In this document: one piece after another, positions 16,079 to 22,688 of the stretch
Layout of the letters: each line of letters opens with the position of its first letter
Numbering within the stretch: position 1 is the stretch's first letter
From: Streptomyces huiliensis
GTDB taxonomy: Bacteria; Actinomycetota; Actinomycetes; Streptomycetales; Streptomycetaceae
DNA: 38,561 bases
Reading direction: 5' to 3'
NCBI RefSeq assembly: GCF_020037025.1
Contig: NZ_JAIQLH010000001.1
Span: 1-38,561 of the forward strand
Notes under the pieces: generated by a model
Databases searched by the model: none
What the model was told of the DNA's origin: nothing
Seen by the model: only the letters and a program-made list of their open reading frames with translations
Made by a program: the position numbers and the translations under genes

Positions 16079-18172
16079 TCAAGTCCGGCCCAAGTGGCGC
16101 AGGTAGGCGGCGCGGTTGAGCGGGTCGCCGTCCGTCCGGGCCCGGACCGGCGGGGTTCCGGGGCAGGGCAGGTCGTCGGTGGGGGCCGACCACCAGAGGC
16201 CCTCGCCCCGGGACAGCGCCGGGAGGCGCCGCTCCACCGCCGCCACCCGGCGTACGGGGACGGTTCCCTTGATCACCCAAGTGCCGCGGCCGGGCGCGGT
16301 GTCCCGGATCCGGGCGCCCTGTTCGGAGAGGAGACCCGTCACGGCGCTCAGCGCGTCGGCGGGCACCTCGGCCTCGTAGGCGTGGCACGGCTCGTACACC
16401 CGGGTGCCGGCCTCGTCGAGGGCGCGCATCAGGACGAGGGGAGTCAGCGACCGGAAGTCCGTCCCAGTGCTCACCGGGCTGGCGTATCCGGAGTGGGTGA
16501 GGGTGACGACGCAGTCGGTCACCGGCCAGCCGTACAGGCCCTGTCGGAGGGTGCGGCGCGCGGTCTCCTCGATGGCGCGGTCGAAGCCGAGGGGGATCGC
16601 CCCGAGTTCCGTCTCGCGGCGGAAGGCCACGCCGGAGCCGGGCGGGCCCGGGTCCACCCGGAGGCCGATCGTCGCCCAGAAGGCGGCGGTCCGGTGGCGG
16701 TCGATGCCCTCGTACGCGCTGCCGCTCCCGGTGGGACGTTCACGGAAGACGGTACGGCTCTCCTCGAAGACGGCGTCGACCCCGAACTCCTCGCCGAGGG
16801 TGGCCGCGATGATCTCTTTCTGGACCTCGCCGTAGAGCAGGAGGGAGGTGCCGGCGCCGTCCGGCAGCGGGCGGGTGCCGATCAGCGGGTCCTGGTCGGC
16901 GAGGGCGGCCAGCGCGGCGTAGAGGCGGGGGGCGTCCCCGGGCTTCCGGGGCCGGACGACCGTCTCCAGGCTCGGTGGGGCGAAGGTGGGCGACCCGCCC
17001 GAGTGCCCGATCCCGCTCCCGACCCCGTTGGCGTTGCCGCGACCGCGTGTGGGCCCGTCGCCGTTCCCGGGTGCGGGGCCGAGGCGGTCGCCGACGCGGA
17101 CGCCGGGGAGGCCGCGGAGCCGGGCGATCCCGCCGGGGGTGAGCCGGTGGGCGGCGCCGGGCGGCGCTCCGACGACCTCGAGCGCCGTCACGCGGCCGGT
17201 GATCTCGCCGACGCCGCCGTCGGGGCCGTGCCGGTGCAGGGTGACACGGTCGCGGCGGTCCAGGGAGCCGGAGAAGAGGCGGAGGTAGGCGGTCTTCTCC
17301 CCGTTCGCGCCCCGCTCGACGGCGAAGACGGTGCCCACGGGCGCGGTGGGGGTGGCGGGGGTGGCGGGGGCCCGGTCCGCGGCGCTTCCCGTGCCGGCCG
17401 GCGGGAGCCAGCGGGCGATGCCGTCGAGGAGGTCCGCCACGCCCTGCCCCGAGTGGGCGGACCCGAAGTAGACGGGGTGCAGCAGGCCGCGCGCCGTGCG
17501 GTCGGCGAGGGCGGACCGGAGCCGTCCGGCGTCGGGGATCCGGTCCTCGACGAGGTCGGCGAGCAGCGCGTCGTCGTCCTCCGCCAGGGCTTCGGCGACG
17601 CGTTCGCGGAAGGCGGGGTCGGCGAAGGAGCCGGGCAGCGTGCGGGCGTCCCGGGTGCCGATGGCGTGGACGGTGTTCATGGGGACGACGCGCGGCGTGA
17701 GGCGGGCGCGGATCGCGGCCAGCGTCTCGGCCTCGCGCGCCCCGGCCCGGTCGGTCTTGTTGACGAAGATCAGGGTGGGCAGTCCGAGCCGGTGCAGGGT
17801 CTTCATCAGCACCCGCGTCTGCGCCTGCACGCCCTCGACGGCGGACAGGACGAGCACCGCGCCGTCGAGCACGCCGAGGGCGCGTTCGACCTCGGCGATG
17901 AAGTCGCTGTGGCCGGGGGTGTCGATGAGGTTGACGTGGAGGCCGTCGAGAGGGAAGGAGGCCACGGCGGAGCGGATGGTGATGCCGCGTCGGCGCTCGA
18001 TCTCGCCGGAGTCGGTGCGCGTGGTGCCGGCGTCGACGCTGCCGAGCCGGTCGAGGACGCCGGTGTCGAACAGCAGGCGCTCGGTGAGGCTGGTCTTACC
18101 GGCGTCGACGTGCGCCAGGATGCCGATGTTCAGGAAGCCCCGGGTGGCCGGGGCCGGGCTGGAGGTGCGCAT
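16079..18172 (-). CDS. Tet(M)/OtrA-type ribosomal protection GTPase
   Basis: 697 residues from ATG 18172. GTPase motifs: AHVDAGKTS (20-28), RGIT switch I (62-65), DTPGH (84-88), NKTD (138-141). It is an EF-G paralogue, but the C-terminal part shows the ribosomal-protection loop ASPVSTGTDFRSLTPLVL, matching SPVSTPADFR of Tet(M) that displaces tetracycline, and lacks typical EF-G features. These proteins dislodge tetracyclines from the 30S A site using GTP. OtrA of the oxytetracycline producer has the same architecture. Unusual: about 30 extra Gly/Asn/Ser residues (near 366-395) make it longer than the usual 640-665. No tetracycline biosynthesis gene is in view, so intrinsic resistance or a ribosome-rescue role are both possible. 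An earlier in-frame ATG (18298) has unrelated filler sequence; GAGGAC upstream of 18172 is rather distant. Confidence 0.9.
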   Translation of the reverse strand: MRTSSPAPATRGFLNIGILAHVDAGKTSLTERLLFDTGVLDRLGSVDAGTTRTDSGEIERRRGITIRSAVASFPLDGLHVNLIDTPGHSDFIAEVERALGVLDGAVLVLSAVEGVQAQTRVLMKTLHRLGLPTLIFVNKTDRAGAREAETLAAIRARLTPRVVPMNTVHAIGTRDARTLPGSFADPAFRERVAEALAEDDDALLADLVEDRIPDAGRLRSALADRTARGLLHPVYFGSAHSGQGVADLLDGIARWLPPAGTGSAADRAPATPATPTAPVGTVFAVERGANGEKTAYLRLFSGSLDRRDRVTLHRHGPDGGVGEITGRVTALEVVGAPPGAAHRLTPGGIARLRGLPGVRVGDRLGPAPGNGDGPTRGRGNANGVGSGIGHSGGSPTFAPPSLETVVRPRKPGDAPRLYAALAALADQDPLIGTRPLPDGAGTSLLLYGEVQKEIIAATLGEEFGVDAVFEESRTVFRERPTGSGSAYEGIDRHRTAAFWATIGLRVDPGPPGSGVAFRRETELGAIPLGFDRAIEETARRTLRQGLYGWPVTDCVVTLTHSGYASPVSTGTDFRSLTPLVLMRALDEAGTRVYEPCHAYEAEVPADALSAVTGLLSEQGARIRDTAPGRGTWVIKGTVPVRRVAAVERRLPALSRGEGLWWSAPTDDLPCPGTPPVRARTDGDPLNRAAYLRHLGRT

Positions 18173-18264
18173 AAGGGGAGAAGTCCTCGGGAACGGTCGT
18201 CCGGTCAGGGCGCTGGATGTTTCCGAGGGCCTGGCGCATCGTCCGGTCGTCTCCCTTGTGCGGC

Positions 18265-18292
18265 ATGGGGTGTGCGCGATGGGGTGTGCGCG
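18265..18292. repeat. 14-bp perfect tandem duplication
   Basis: ATGGGGTGTGCGCG at 18265-18278 is repeated exactly at 18279-18292 in the leader region of the ribosomal-protection gene. Confidence 0.9.
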
Positions 18293-18452
18293 GGCCATGG
18301 TGCCAGGGGCAGGCGTGGCGCGCGAGGGATTTTCCGCTCCGTCGCCCGGACGGCGGTCGCCGCCGCACGCCGGAACGGGCTGGTCACCGGGCGGGCCGGG
18401 CGCAAGGGCGGTGATCTTCGCAGTCCTCGCGGCCGAAGTCCACCCCCCGCTT

Positions 18453-18468
18453 TGTGAATTGGTTCACA
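18453..18468. promoter_or_regulatory. Perfect CRP-like palindrome TGTGA-N6-TCACA
   Basis: TGTGAATTGGTTCACA is a perfect dyad with the spacing of CRP/FNR-family sites. It lies 87 bp before the GTG of the helical-repeat gene and 281 bp before the ribosomal-protection GTPase. Streptomyces has a Crp protein that binds GTG-N6-GNCAC-like sites, which this nearly fits. Binding is inference. Confidence 0.6.
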
Positions 18469-18554
18469 CCGGCCTCTTGGCCGGGCCCGGTTCCGCGTGC
18501 TGTGATCGGAGCAGGCTTGGCTTCCAGCTCGACGGCGCGCTTGGGGAGGGCACT

Positions 18555-19376
18555 GTGGCGGAGACCGCCATGCGGAATTCTGGCTTGACGGAACCATGGG
18601 GACCACAGGGGCCGAGTCCGCAGGACGGACCGCTGGAGCGCGCGGTGTGGCGGCTCCGTTCGCGGGCCTGCTGGGAGGACGCCGCCGCGCTGATCGCCCC
18701 GCGCGCGGCGACGGACCCGGGTGCCGCCCGGTGGCGTACGACCGTGCTGATCGAGCGCTGCGTGTTCACCGCGGAGGGCTGGAGCGCCGCCGAGGACGCG
18801 CTGCGCGGCGCCGAGGCGCTGGCCACGGACGACGAGGAGCGCGGCGCGGCGGCGTGCGAACGGGGCCACCTCGCCTACCTGTCCACTCTTCTGGGTGTAC
18901 GCGACCGGGCGGACGAAGCACGTTCCGCCCTGGGGCGCGCGGCGGCACTGCTCGCGCCCCGCTCCCCCGGCCGCCCCCTGCTCGACTTCCGCCGCGGCCT
19001 GATCGCCCAGCACCTCTCGGACAACCCGTCCGACGCCACGGCCGCGTTCCGGCGCGCCCACACGGGAGCGGGCGAGCACGGCCACCGGCTGCTGCTCTCG
19101 TTCACCTGGCGGCACCTGGCGGCGATGGCCGAGCACGACGGCCGGGACGCCGACGCGCGGCAGGGCTACACCGAGTCACTGCGCATCCGCGAGGAGCTCG
19201 GCTACCTGGTGGGAATCGCACCGGCCCTCGTCTCGCTCGCCGCCGTCCTCCCCGACCCGGCCGAGGCGACCCGGCTGCGCGAGGAGGCGGGACGGCTGGT
19301 CCGGCTGCTGGGCGGGGTCCCGTCCTGGCTGGTCGACCGGCTGCCCCAGCGCCAGGCGGGAGCGACGACCGACTGA
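18555..19376 (+). CDS. TPR-like helical repeat protein, function unknown
   Basis: 273 residues from GTG 18555 (GGGGAGGG upstream). The protein is almost all alpha-helical with Ala/Arg-rich pairs of helices of about 34-40 residues, e.g. GAAACERGHLAYLSTLLGVRDRADEARSALGRAAALL and LLSFTWRHLAAMAEHDGRDADARQGYTESLRIREELGY, which fit tetratricopeptide repeats. No signal peptide, membrane segment or catalytic motif. TPR proteins usually mediate protein contacts; this one has no partner domain. It is divergent from the ribosomal-protection GTPase and converges on the GntR gene. The frame is open far upstream, but that part is the antisense of the GTPase gene. A member of the TPR/SARP-like sensor group is possible; no function is assigned. 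Confidence 0.75.
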   Translation: MAETAMRNSGLTEPWGPQGPSPQDGPLERAVWRLRSRACWEDAAALIAPRAATDPGAARWRTTVLIERCVFTAEGWSAAEDALRGAEALATDDEERGAAACERGHLAYLSTLLGVRDRADEARSALGRAAALLAPRSPGRPLLDFRRGLIAQHLSDNPSDATAAFRRAHTGAGEHGHRLLLSFTWRHLAAMAEHDGRDADARQGYTESLRIREELGYLVGIAPALVSLAAVLPDPAEATRLREEAGRLVRLLGGVPSWLVDRLPQRQAGATTD

Positions 19377-19382
19377 GGACGG

Positions 19383-19420
19383 GCGGCCGGTCACCCGAGC
19401 GGACCGGGTGCCCGGCCCGC
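19383..19420. terminator. Bidirectional hairpin between TPR and GntR genes
   Basis: CACCCG (19392-19397) pairs with CGGGTG (19405-19410), extended outward by GCGGCCGG (19383-19390) with CCGGCCCGC (19412-19420) with one mismatch and one bulge. It occupies the 49-bp gap between two convergent stop codons. Confidence 0.6.
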
Positions 19421-19425
19421 CGGGC

Positions 19426-20241
19426 TCATTCCGCCGCGCCCGTGTAGTGCCCGCGGACCAGCGTCTCGACGGCCGGCAGGTCGCGGGCGGCGAGCGCGTC
19501 GAGCAGGGCGGCGTGCTCGGCGGCGTCGGCGACGAGGTCGTCCGTGCGCCGGGCCCAGTCCCCGGGGGCCGGCCACTGCGCGCGGCGGTGGAGCTCGTCG
19601 GCGACGGTGACGAGCTGGCGGTTGTCCGCGAGCCCGAGCAGGGCGCGGTGGAAGGCGCGGTCGGCCTCGGCGTAGGCGGCGCGGTCGCCGCCGCGGGCGA
19701 CGGCCTCCGCCCGCTCGGCGAGCGGCAGCAGTTCGCGCCAGCGCGCCGCGGGCAGCGTACGGGCCAGCCGGAGCAGGACGGGCACCTCCAGCAGGGCGCG
19801 GACCTCGGCGAGCTCCGCCAGGTCGCGGGCGGACCGGCTGGTGACCCGGAAGCCCCGGTTGGGCACGGCCTCGACCGCACCCTCGGCGACCAGCTGCTGC
19901 ATGGCCTCCCGGACCGGCGTCGCCGAGACCCCGAACCGCTCGGCCAGCGCGGGCCCCGAGTAGACCTCCCCGGGTATGAGGTCGCCGCCGACCAGGGCCT
20001 TGCGCAGGGCGTCGAGCACCTGGCCGCGCACGGAGTAGCGCGTCGGCATCCGCCGGGCGAGGCCGGCCGACGGCGCGCCCGCCCCGAACGCGTGCCGGTG
20101 CTCGCCGTTGACGCGCTCGCCGTGCGGACGCTCGCCGTGTACGTGCTCACCGCGCGCCGCGGCGCCGTCGGCGAGCGGCTCGCGGGCGGGCGCGCCGGTG
20201 CGCGGGTGCGGCACCGCCGGGTGGGGTCTGCCCTGCTCCAT
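19426..20241 (-). CDS. GntR-family regulator, FCD (FadR) subfamily
   Basis: 271 residues from ATG 20241 (AGGAGG upstream). Residues 1-65 are a low-complexity arm rich in His, Gly, Glu and Arg with repeated HGERxxGE-like steps. The GntR winged helix (about 70-132) reads VRGQVLDALRKALVGGDLIPGE, then LAERFGVSATPVREAMQQLVAEGAVEAVPNRGFRV. The FCD ligand-binding domain follows (about 138-265) with ELAEVRALLEVPVLLRLA, ADRAFHRALLGLADN and EHAALLDALAARD; the acid/His residues of D-x3-H and H positions bind metal and carboxylate ligands in this subfamily. It likely represses a catabolic gene in response to an organic acid. No obvious target gene is adjacent; autoregulation is suggested by a dyad at its own start. 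Confidence 0.9.
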   Translation of the reverse strand: MEQGRPHPAVPHPRTGAPAREPLADGAAARGEHVHGERPHGERVNGEHRHAFGAGAPSAGLARRMPTRYSVRGQVLDALRKALVGGDLIPGEVYSGPALAERFGVSATPVREAMQQLVAEGAVEAVPNRGFRVTSRSARDLAELAEVRALLEVPVLLRLARTLPAARWRELLPLAERAEAVARGGDRAAYAEADRAFHRALLGLADNRQLVTVADELHRRAQWPAPGDWARRTDDLVADAAEHAALLDALAARDLPAVETLVRGHYTGAAE

Positions 20242-20641
20242 GAGAGGTCCTCCTATGTCTCCATTCGAACCATAGGCGGAGGATCCGGCGGCTCAAACCC
20301 CGATCGTCACGAAGTAAGGCCCGGCCGCCACGGAGCGGGGGACGGTCCCGGCCCGCGCCCCGACGGGCCGGGGGTGCCGCACCAGCCGACACCAGCACCA
20401 CGCGACACCATTCGCATCACCCGACCGAGCTCAAGCCGATCCTCTTCAATCCACTCGAAAGGGTGAATTGATTAGAACCCAATTCCCCGGTCGCAGCAGG
20501 ATGTTCGAAGCAATACACACCTATCCGTATGTCCTTGGCGTCCATTGGCGGCGAGTTGCCCGGAAACCGCTTGGTGCGCTGGCCGATTCCGTCAGGATGG
20601 CGCGCGAAAGGCCGGTACCGCGATGCAAGGGACGCAAGAAG
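20242..20641. other. Divergent region, GntR regulator / DUF2637 gene
   Basis: 400 bases. Besides the dyad near the GntR start, the part from about 20410 to 20600 is clearly less GC-rich and loses third-position bias. It contains GAATTG (20465-20470) / CAATTC (20480-20485), a dyad with a 9-bp spacer. A TTG-initiated extension of the membrane-protein frame back to 20468 is possible but its codon usage is not coding-like, so I treat it as untranslated leader or promoter. Confidence 0.5.
20252..20276. promoter_or_regulatory. Candidate GntR operator overlapping its own ribosome-binding site
   Basis: CCTATG (20252-20257) and CATAGG (20271-20276) form a perfect inverted repeat with a 13-bp spacer, 11 bp upstream of the regulator's start and overlapping its AGGAGG. 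Position suits autoregulation. Confidence 0.4.
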
Positions 20642-21739
20642 ATGAGAGTGACCGACATACCGCTGAATTGGGTATTGCCCAGTGCCGTGGCCCTCGCCGG
20701 AGCCGTGGTGGCGGTGACGGTGTTCTCCCGCGGCCGCCACGGCGGACCGGAGGACGCGACGGGCACGGATTCCTGGGAACGCACCGAGGAACGCAGGAGG
20801 CGCAAGGAGGCGCTGTACGGCAGCGCGTCCTACGTCCTCCTCTTCTGCTGCGCGGCGGTGGCCGCCGCCCTCTCCTTCCACGGCCTGGTCGGCTTCGGAC
20901 GGCAGAACCTGGGCCTGACGGACGGCTGGGAGTACCTGGTGCCGTTCGGGCTCGACGGCGCCGCCATGTTCTGCTCGGTCCTGGCCGTGCGCGAGGCCAG
21001 CCACGGCGACGCGGCACTCGGCTCCCGCATGCTGGTGTGGACCTTCGCGGGCGCCGCCGCCTGGTTCAACTGGGTGCACGCGCCGCGCGGGATGGACCAC
21101 GCGGGAGCCCCGCAGTTCTTCGCCGGCATGTCGCTGTCGGCCGCGGTCCTGTTCGACCGCGCGCTCAAGCAGACCCGCCGGGCCGCCCTGCGCGAACAGG
21201 GTCTCGTCCCCCGCCCGCTGCCGCAGATCCGGATGGTGCGCTGGCTCCGGGCGCCGCGCGAGACCTTCGGCGCCTGGTCGCTGATGCTGCTGGAGGGCGT
21301 ACGGACGCTGGACGAGGCCGTGGACGAGGTCCGCGAGGACAAGCGGCAGCGCCGCCAGCACCGGCTGCGCCGCCGCGAGGCCGGAAAGCTGGAGCGCGCG
21401 CGGCTGAAGGCGTACAACCGGCAGCACCGCGTGCTGTGGGGACGCGCCCGCGGCGGACGGCAGGTGGAGGTGACGGCGGTGACGGCGCCGCCCCAGCCGG
21501 CACAGATCGGCTCGCAGTCCGGAGCGGAGCCTTCCATAACCGAGCAGGAGCAGCTCCCCCCACGCGGCCGGCCGCTCCAGGCGGTGAACAGGACGGGCAC
21601 GGTGGGCGCGTCGAACGCCCCGGGCGTGACGGGCCCCGTCGGACCCATCGACCTCACCGCCGAGGACGACACCCAGCCCATCCGGCGACTCGACTCCCTG
21701 GAGGAGAAACTGGCACGCATCGAGCGGCAGTTCGGCTGA
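20642..21739 (+). CDS. DUF2637-type (SpdB-like) membrane protein
   Basis: 365 residues from ATG 20642, with AAGGGA seven bases upstream. Membrane segments are visible at about 8-28 (LPSAVALAGAVVAVTVF), 58-80 (SASYVLLFCCAAVAAALSFHGLVGF), 92-112, 122-140 (FAGAAAWFNWVHA) and 150-168. LSFHGL, the LVPFGLDGAAM segment and FNWVHAP fit DUF2637, a family found in plasmid-transfer SpdB proteins and in chromosomal Streptomyces loci. The cytoplasmic C-terminal half is highly charged (KRQRRQHRLRRREAGKLERA) and probably coiled coil, ending in LDSLEEKLARIERQFG. No transfer or plasmid gene is near, so it is a chromosomal member with unknown role. It converges on an RsbW-like gene and ends in a strong terminator. 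Confidence 0.82.
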   Translation: MRVTDIPLNWVLPSAVALAGAVVAVTVFSRGRHGGPEDATGTDSWERTEERRRRKEALYGSASYVLLFCCAAVAAALSFHGLVGFGRQNLGLTDGWEYLVPFGLDGAAMFCSVLAVREASHGDAALGSRMLVWTFAGAAAWFNWVHAPRGMDHAGAPQFFAGMSLSAAVLFDRALKQTRRAALREQGLVPRPLPQIRMVRWLRAPRETFGAWSLMLLEGVRTLDEAVDEVREDKRQRRQHRLRRREAGKLERARLKAYNRQHRVLWGRARGGRQVEVTAVTAPPQPAQIGSQSGAEPSITEQEQLPPRGRPLQAVNRTGTVGASNAPGVTGPVGPIDLTAEDDTQPIRRLDSLEEKLARIERQFG

Positions 21740-21743
21740 TCCG

Positions 21744-21777
21744 GCCGCTCCGAGCCCGTACGCCGGCTCGGAGCGGC
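21744..21777. terminator. Strong bidirectional hairpin
   Basis: GCCGCTCCGAGCC (21744-21756) pairs perfectly with GGCTCGGAGCGGC (21765-21777), a 13-bp stem with an 8-nt loop, 5 bases after the DUF2637 stop and about 80 bases beyond the end of the convergent ATPase gene. Confidence 0.85.
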
Positions 21778-21856
21778 ACGGACGGTCCACGTGACCCGGG
21801 CGGCAGCACGGCGGCGTACTCTCCGGACGTCCCTCCGGCCCGCGCGCCGGCCCCGG

Positions 21857-22447
21857 TCAGCGGTCCTCCGCCGCCAACTCGAACCACACCGCCTTTCCCG
21901 TGCCGTGCGTCCGCACGCCCCAGGTGTCGGCGAGGGCCTGGACGAGCAGCAGACCGCGCCCGGACGTCGCCGCGCTCCCGGCAGCACACTGATCCCCGTC
22001 ACACCGCTCCCCGTCACACCGATCCCGGTCATACCGGTCCCCGTCGAGGCCCGGCGGGCCGGCGTCGGGCGCGCGGAGCACCGGGCGCCGCGGCAGGGTG
22101 TCCCGCACCTCCACCCGCAACCGCCCCTTGACGACGGCCGGGGCGCCACCGCCGAGCACGGCCGTCACCACCGCGCCGCCGTCGGTGTGCACCAGGGCGT
22201 TGGTCACGAGCTCGCTGGTCAGCAGCTCGGCGGTGTCCGCCCGCCCGGGCGCGCCCCAGTGGACCAGAAACCGGCGCAGGGCCGCCCGTATCCCCGCGAC
22301 CGCCGCCAGGTCGTCGCGGCCGAGTCGTCTTTCCCAGTACGGCTCGCTCTCCCCGCCGTTCACCTCGTTGCGCGCCGTGCAGCCCGCGGACCCTTCCCGA
22401 CCTTCGCGGTCCCCCGCGCCCAACCAGTGTGCAGTCCGCCGTTTCAT
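21857..22447 (-). CDS. RsbW-like ATP-binding (anti-sigma type) protein
   Basis: 196 residues. A HATPase_c_2 domain covers about 40-195: N box ELLTSELVTNALVHT with Asn83, VEVRD (Asp115) as the D box, and SGRGLLLVQALADTWGV (161-177) as the G box. Such small GHKL proteins without a phosphoacceptor domain are anti-sigma factors/serine kinases or their relatives, numerous in Streptomyces. Odd: between the D and G boxes, in the ATP lid, is a five-residue repeat (residues about 134-153) of the DGxRC type encoded by a 15-bp tandem array, with three Cys spaced by five. No sigma factor or anti-anti-sigma gene is adjacent. Start ATG at 22447 has only GGCGAACGGAA upstream, so the first 20 residues are uncertain. 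Confidence 0.85.
   Translation of the reverse strand: MKRRTAHWLGAGDREGREGSAGCTARNEVNGGESEPYWERRLGRDDLAAVAGIRAALRRFLVHWGAPGRADTAELLTSELVTNALVHTDGGAVVTAVLGGGAPAVVKGRLRVEVRDTLPRRPVLRAPDAGPPGLDGDRYDRDRCDGERCDGDQCAAGSAATSGRGLLLVQALADTWGVRTHGTGKAVWFELAAEDR
21992..22045. repeat. 15-bp tandem repeat inside the RsbW-like gene
   Basis: Units at 21992-22006 (ATCCCCGTCACACCG), 22007-22021 (CTCCCCGTCACACCG), 22022-22036 (ATCCCGGTCATACCG) and a partial one at 22037-22045. In frame, so copy-number change adds or removes five residues. Confidence 0.92.
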
Positions 22448-22533
22448 TTCCGTTCGCCCCGACCCCTCCCCGGCGCCCCGGCATCGAACAGGCTCACGGC
22501 AAATGCATGCCCCGCCTGCACAGAAACGACTCC

Positions 22534-22549
22534 TGTTGACTCATCAACA
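22534..22549. promoter_or_regulatory. Perfect dyad upstream of RsbW-like gene
   Basis: TGTTGACTCATCAACA: 6-bp arms and 4-bp centre, 87 bp upstream of the ATPase start, in a 241-bp gap that is less GC-rich than its surroundings. A dimeric regulator site is plausible; no regulator gene is assigned. Confidence 0.45.
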
Positions 22550-22688
22550 TGATGCTGCGGCGGAATTGCGGAACTCCCTTGCGCACGGCGGGAACCGCTG
22601 CCCCGACCACCTCTTACGGCACCGATCCCGCCGTATTCGGAGATCATTCACGAGATCGTCAGGGCGTTCTCCGATCCGCTGCCTCCTC

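Larger units (their letters stand above)
18173..18554. other. Divergent region, ribosomal-protection gene / helical-repeat gene
   Basis: 382 bases with no firm gene. It contains a perfect 14-bp tandem duplication (18265-18292), the CRP-like palindrome (18453-18468) and directly after it a CCGGCC-TCTT-GGCCGG hairpin (18469-18484). A short minus-strand frame begins near 18237 and runs across the GTPase start in another frame; it could be a leader peptide, as some ribosomal-protection genes are attenuated, but nothing in its sequence proves it. Confidence 0.5.

Noticed and set aside
18173..18237. Leader peptide controlling the ribosomal-protection gene
   Set aside because: A short out-of-frame ORF overlaps the start, but it has no clear ribosome-binding site or terminator pair, so I do not annotate it.
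20642..21739. Integrated conjugative plasmid
   Set aside because: Only the DUF2637 protein hints at it; no integrase, replication, TraB or attachment repeats, and the flanks look chromosomal.
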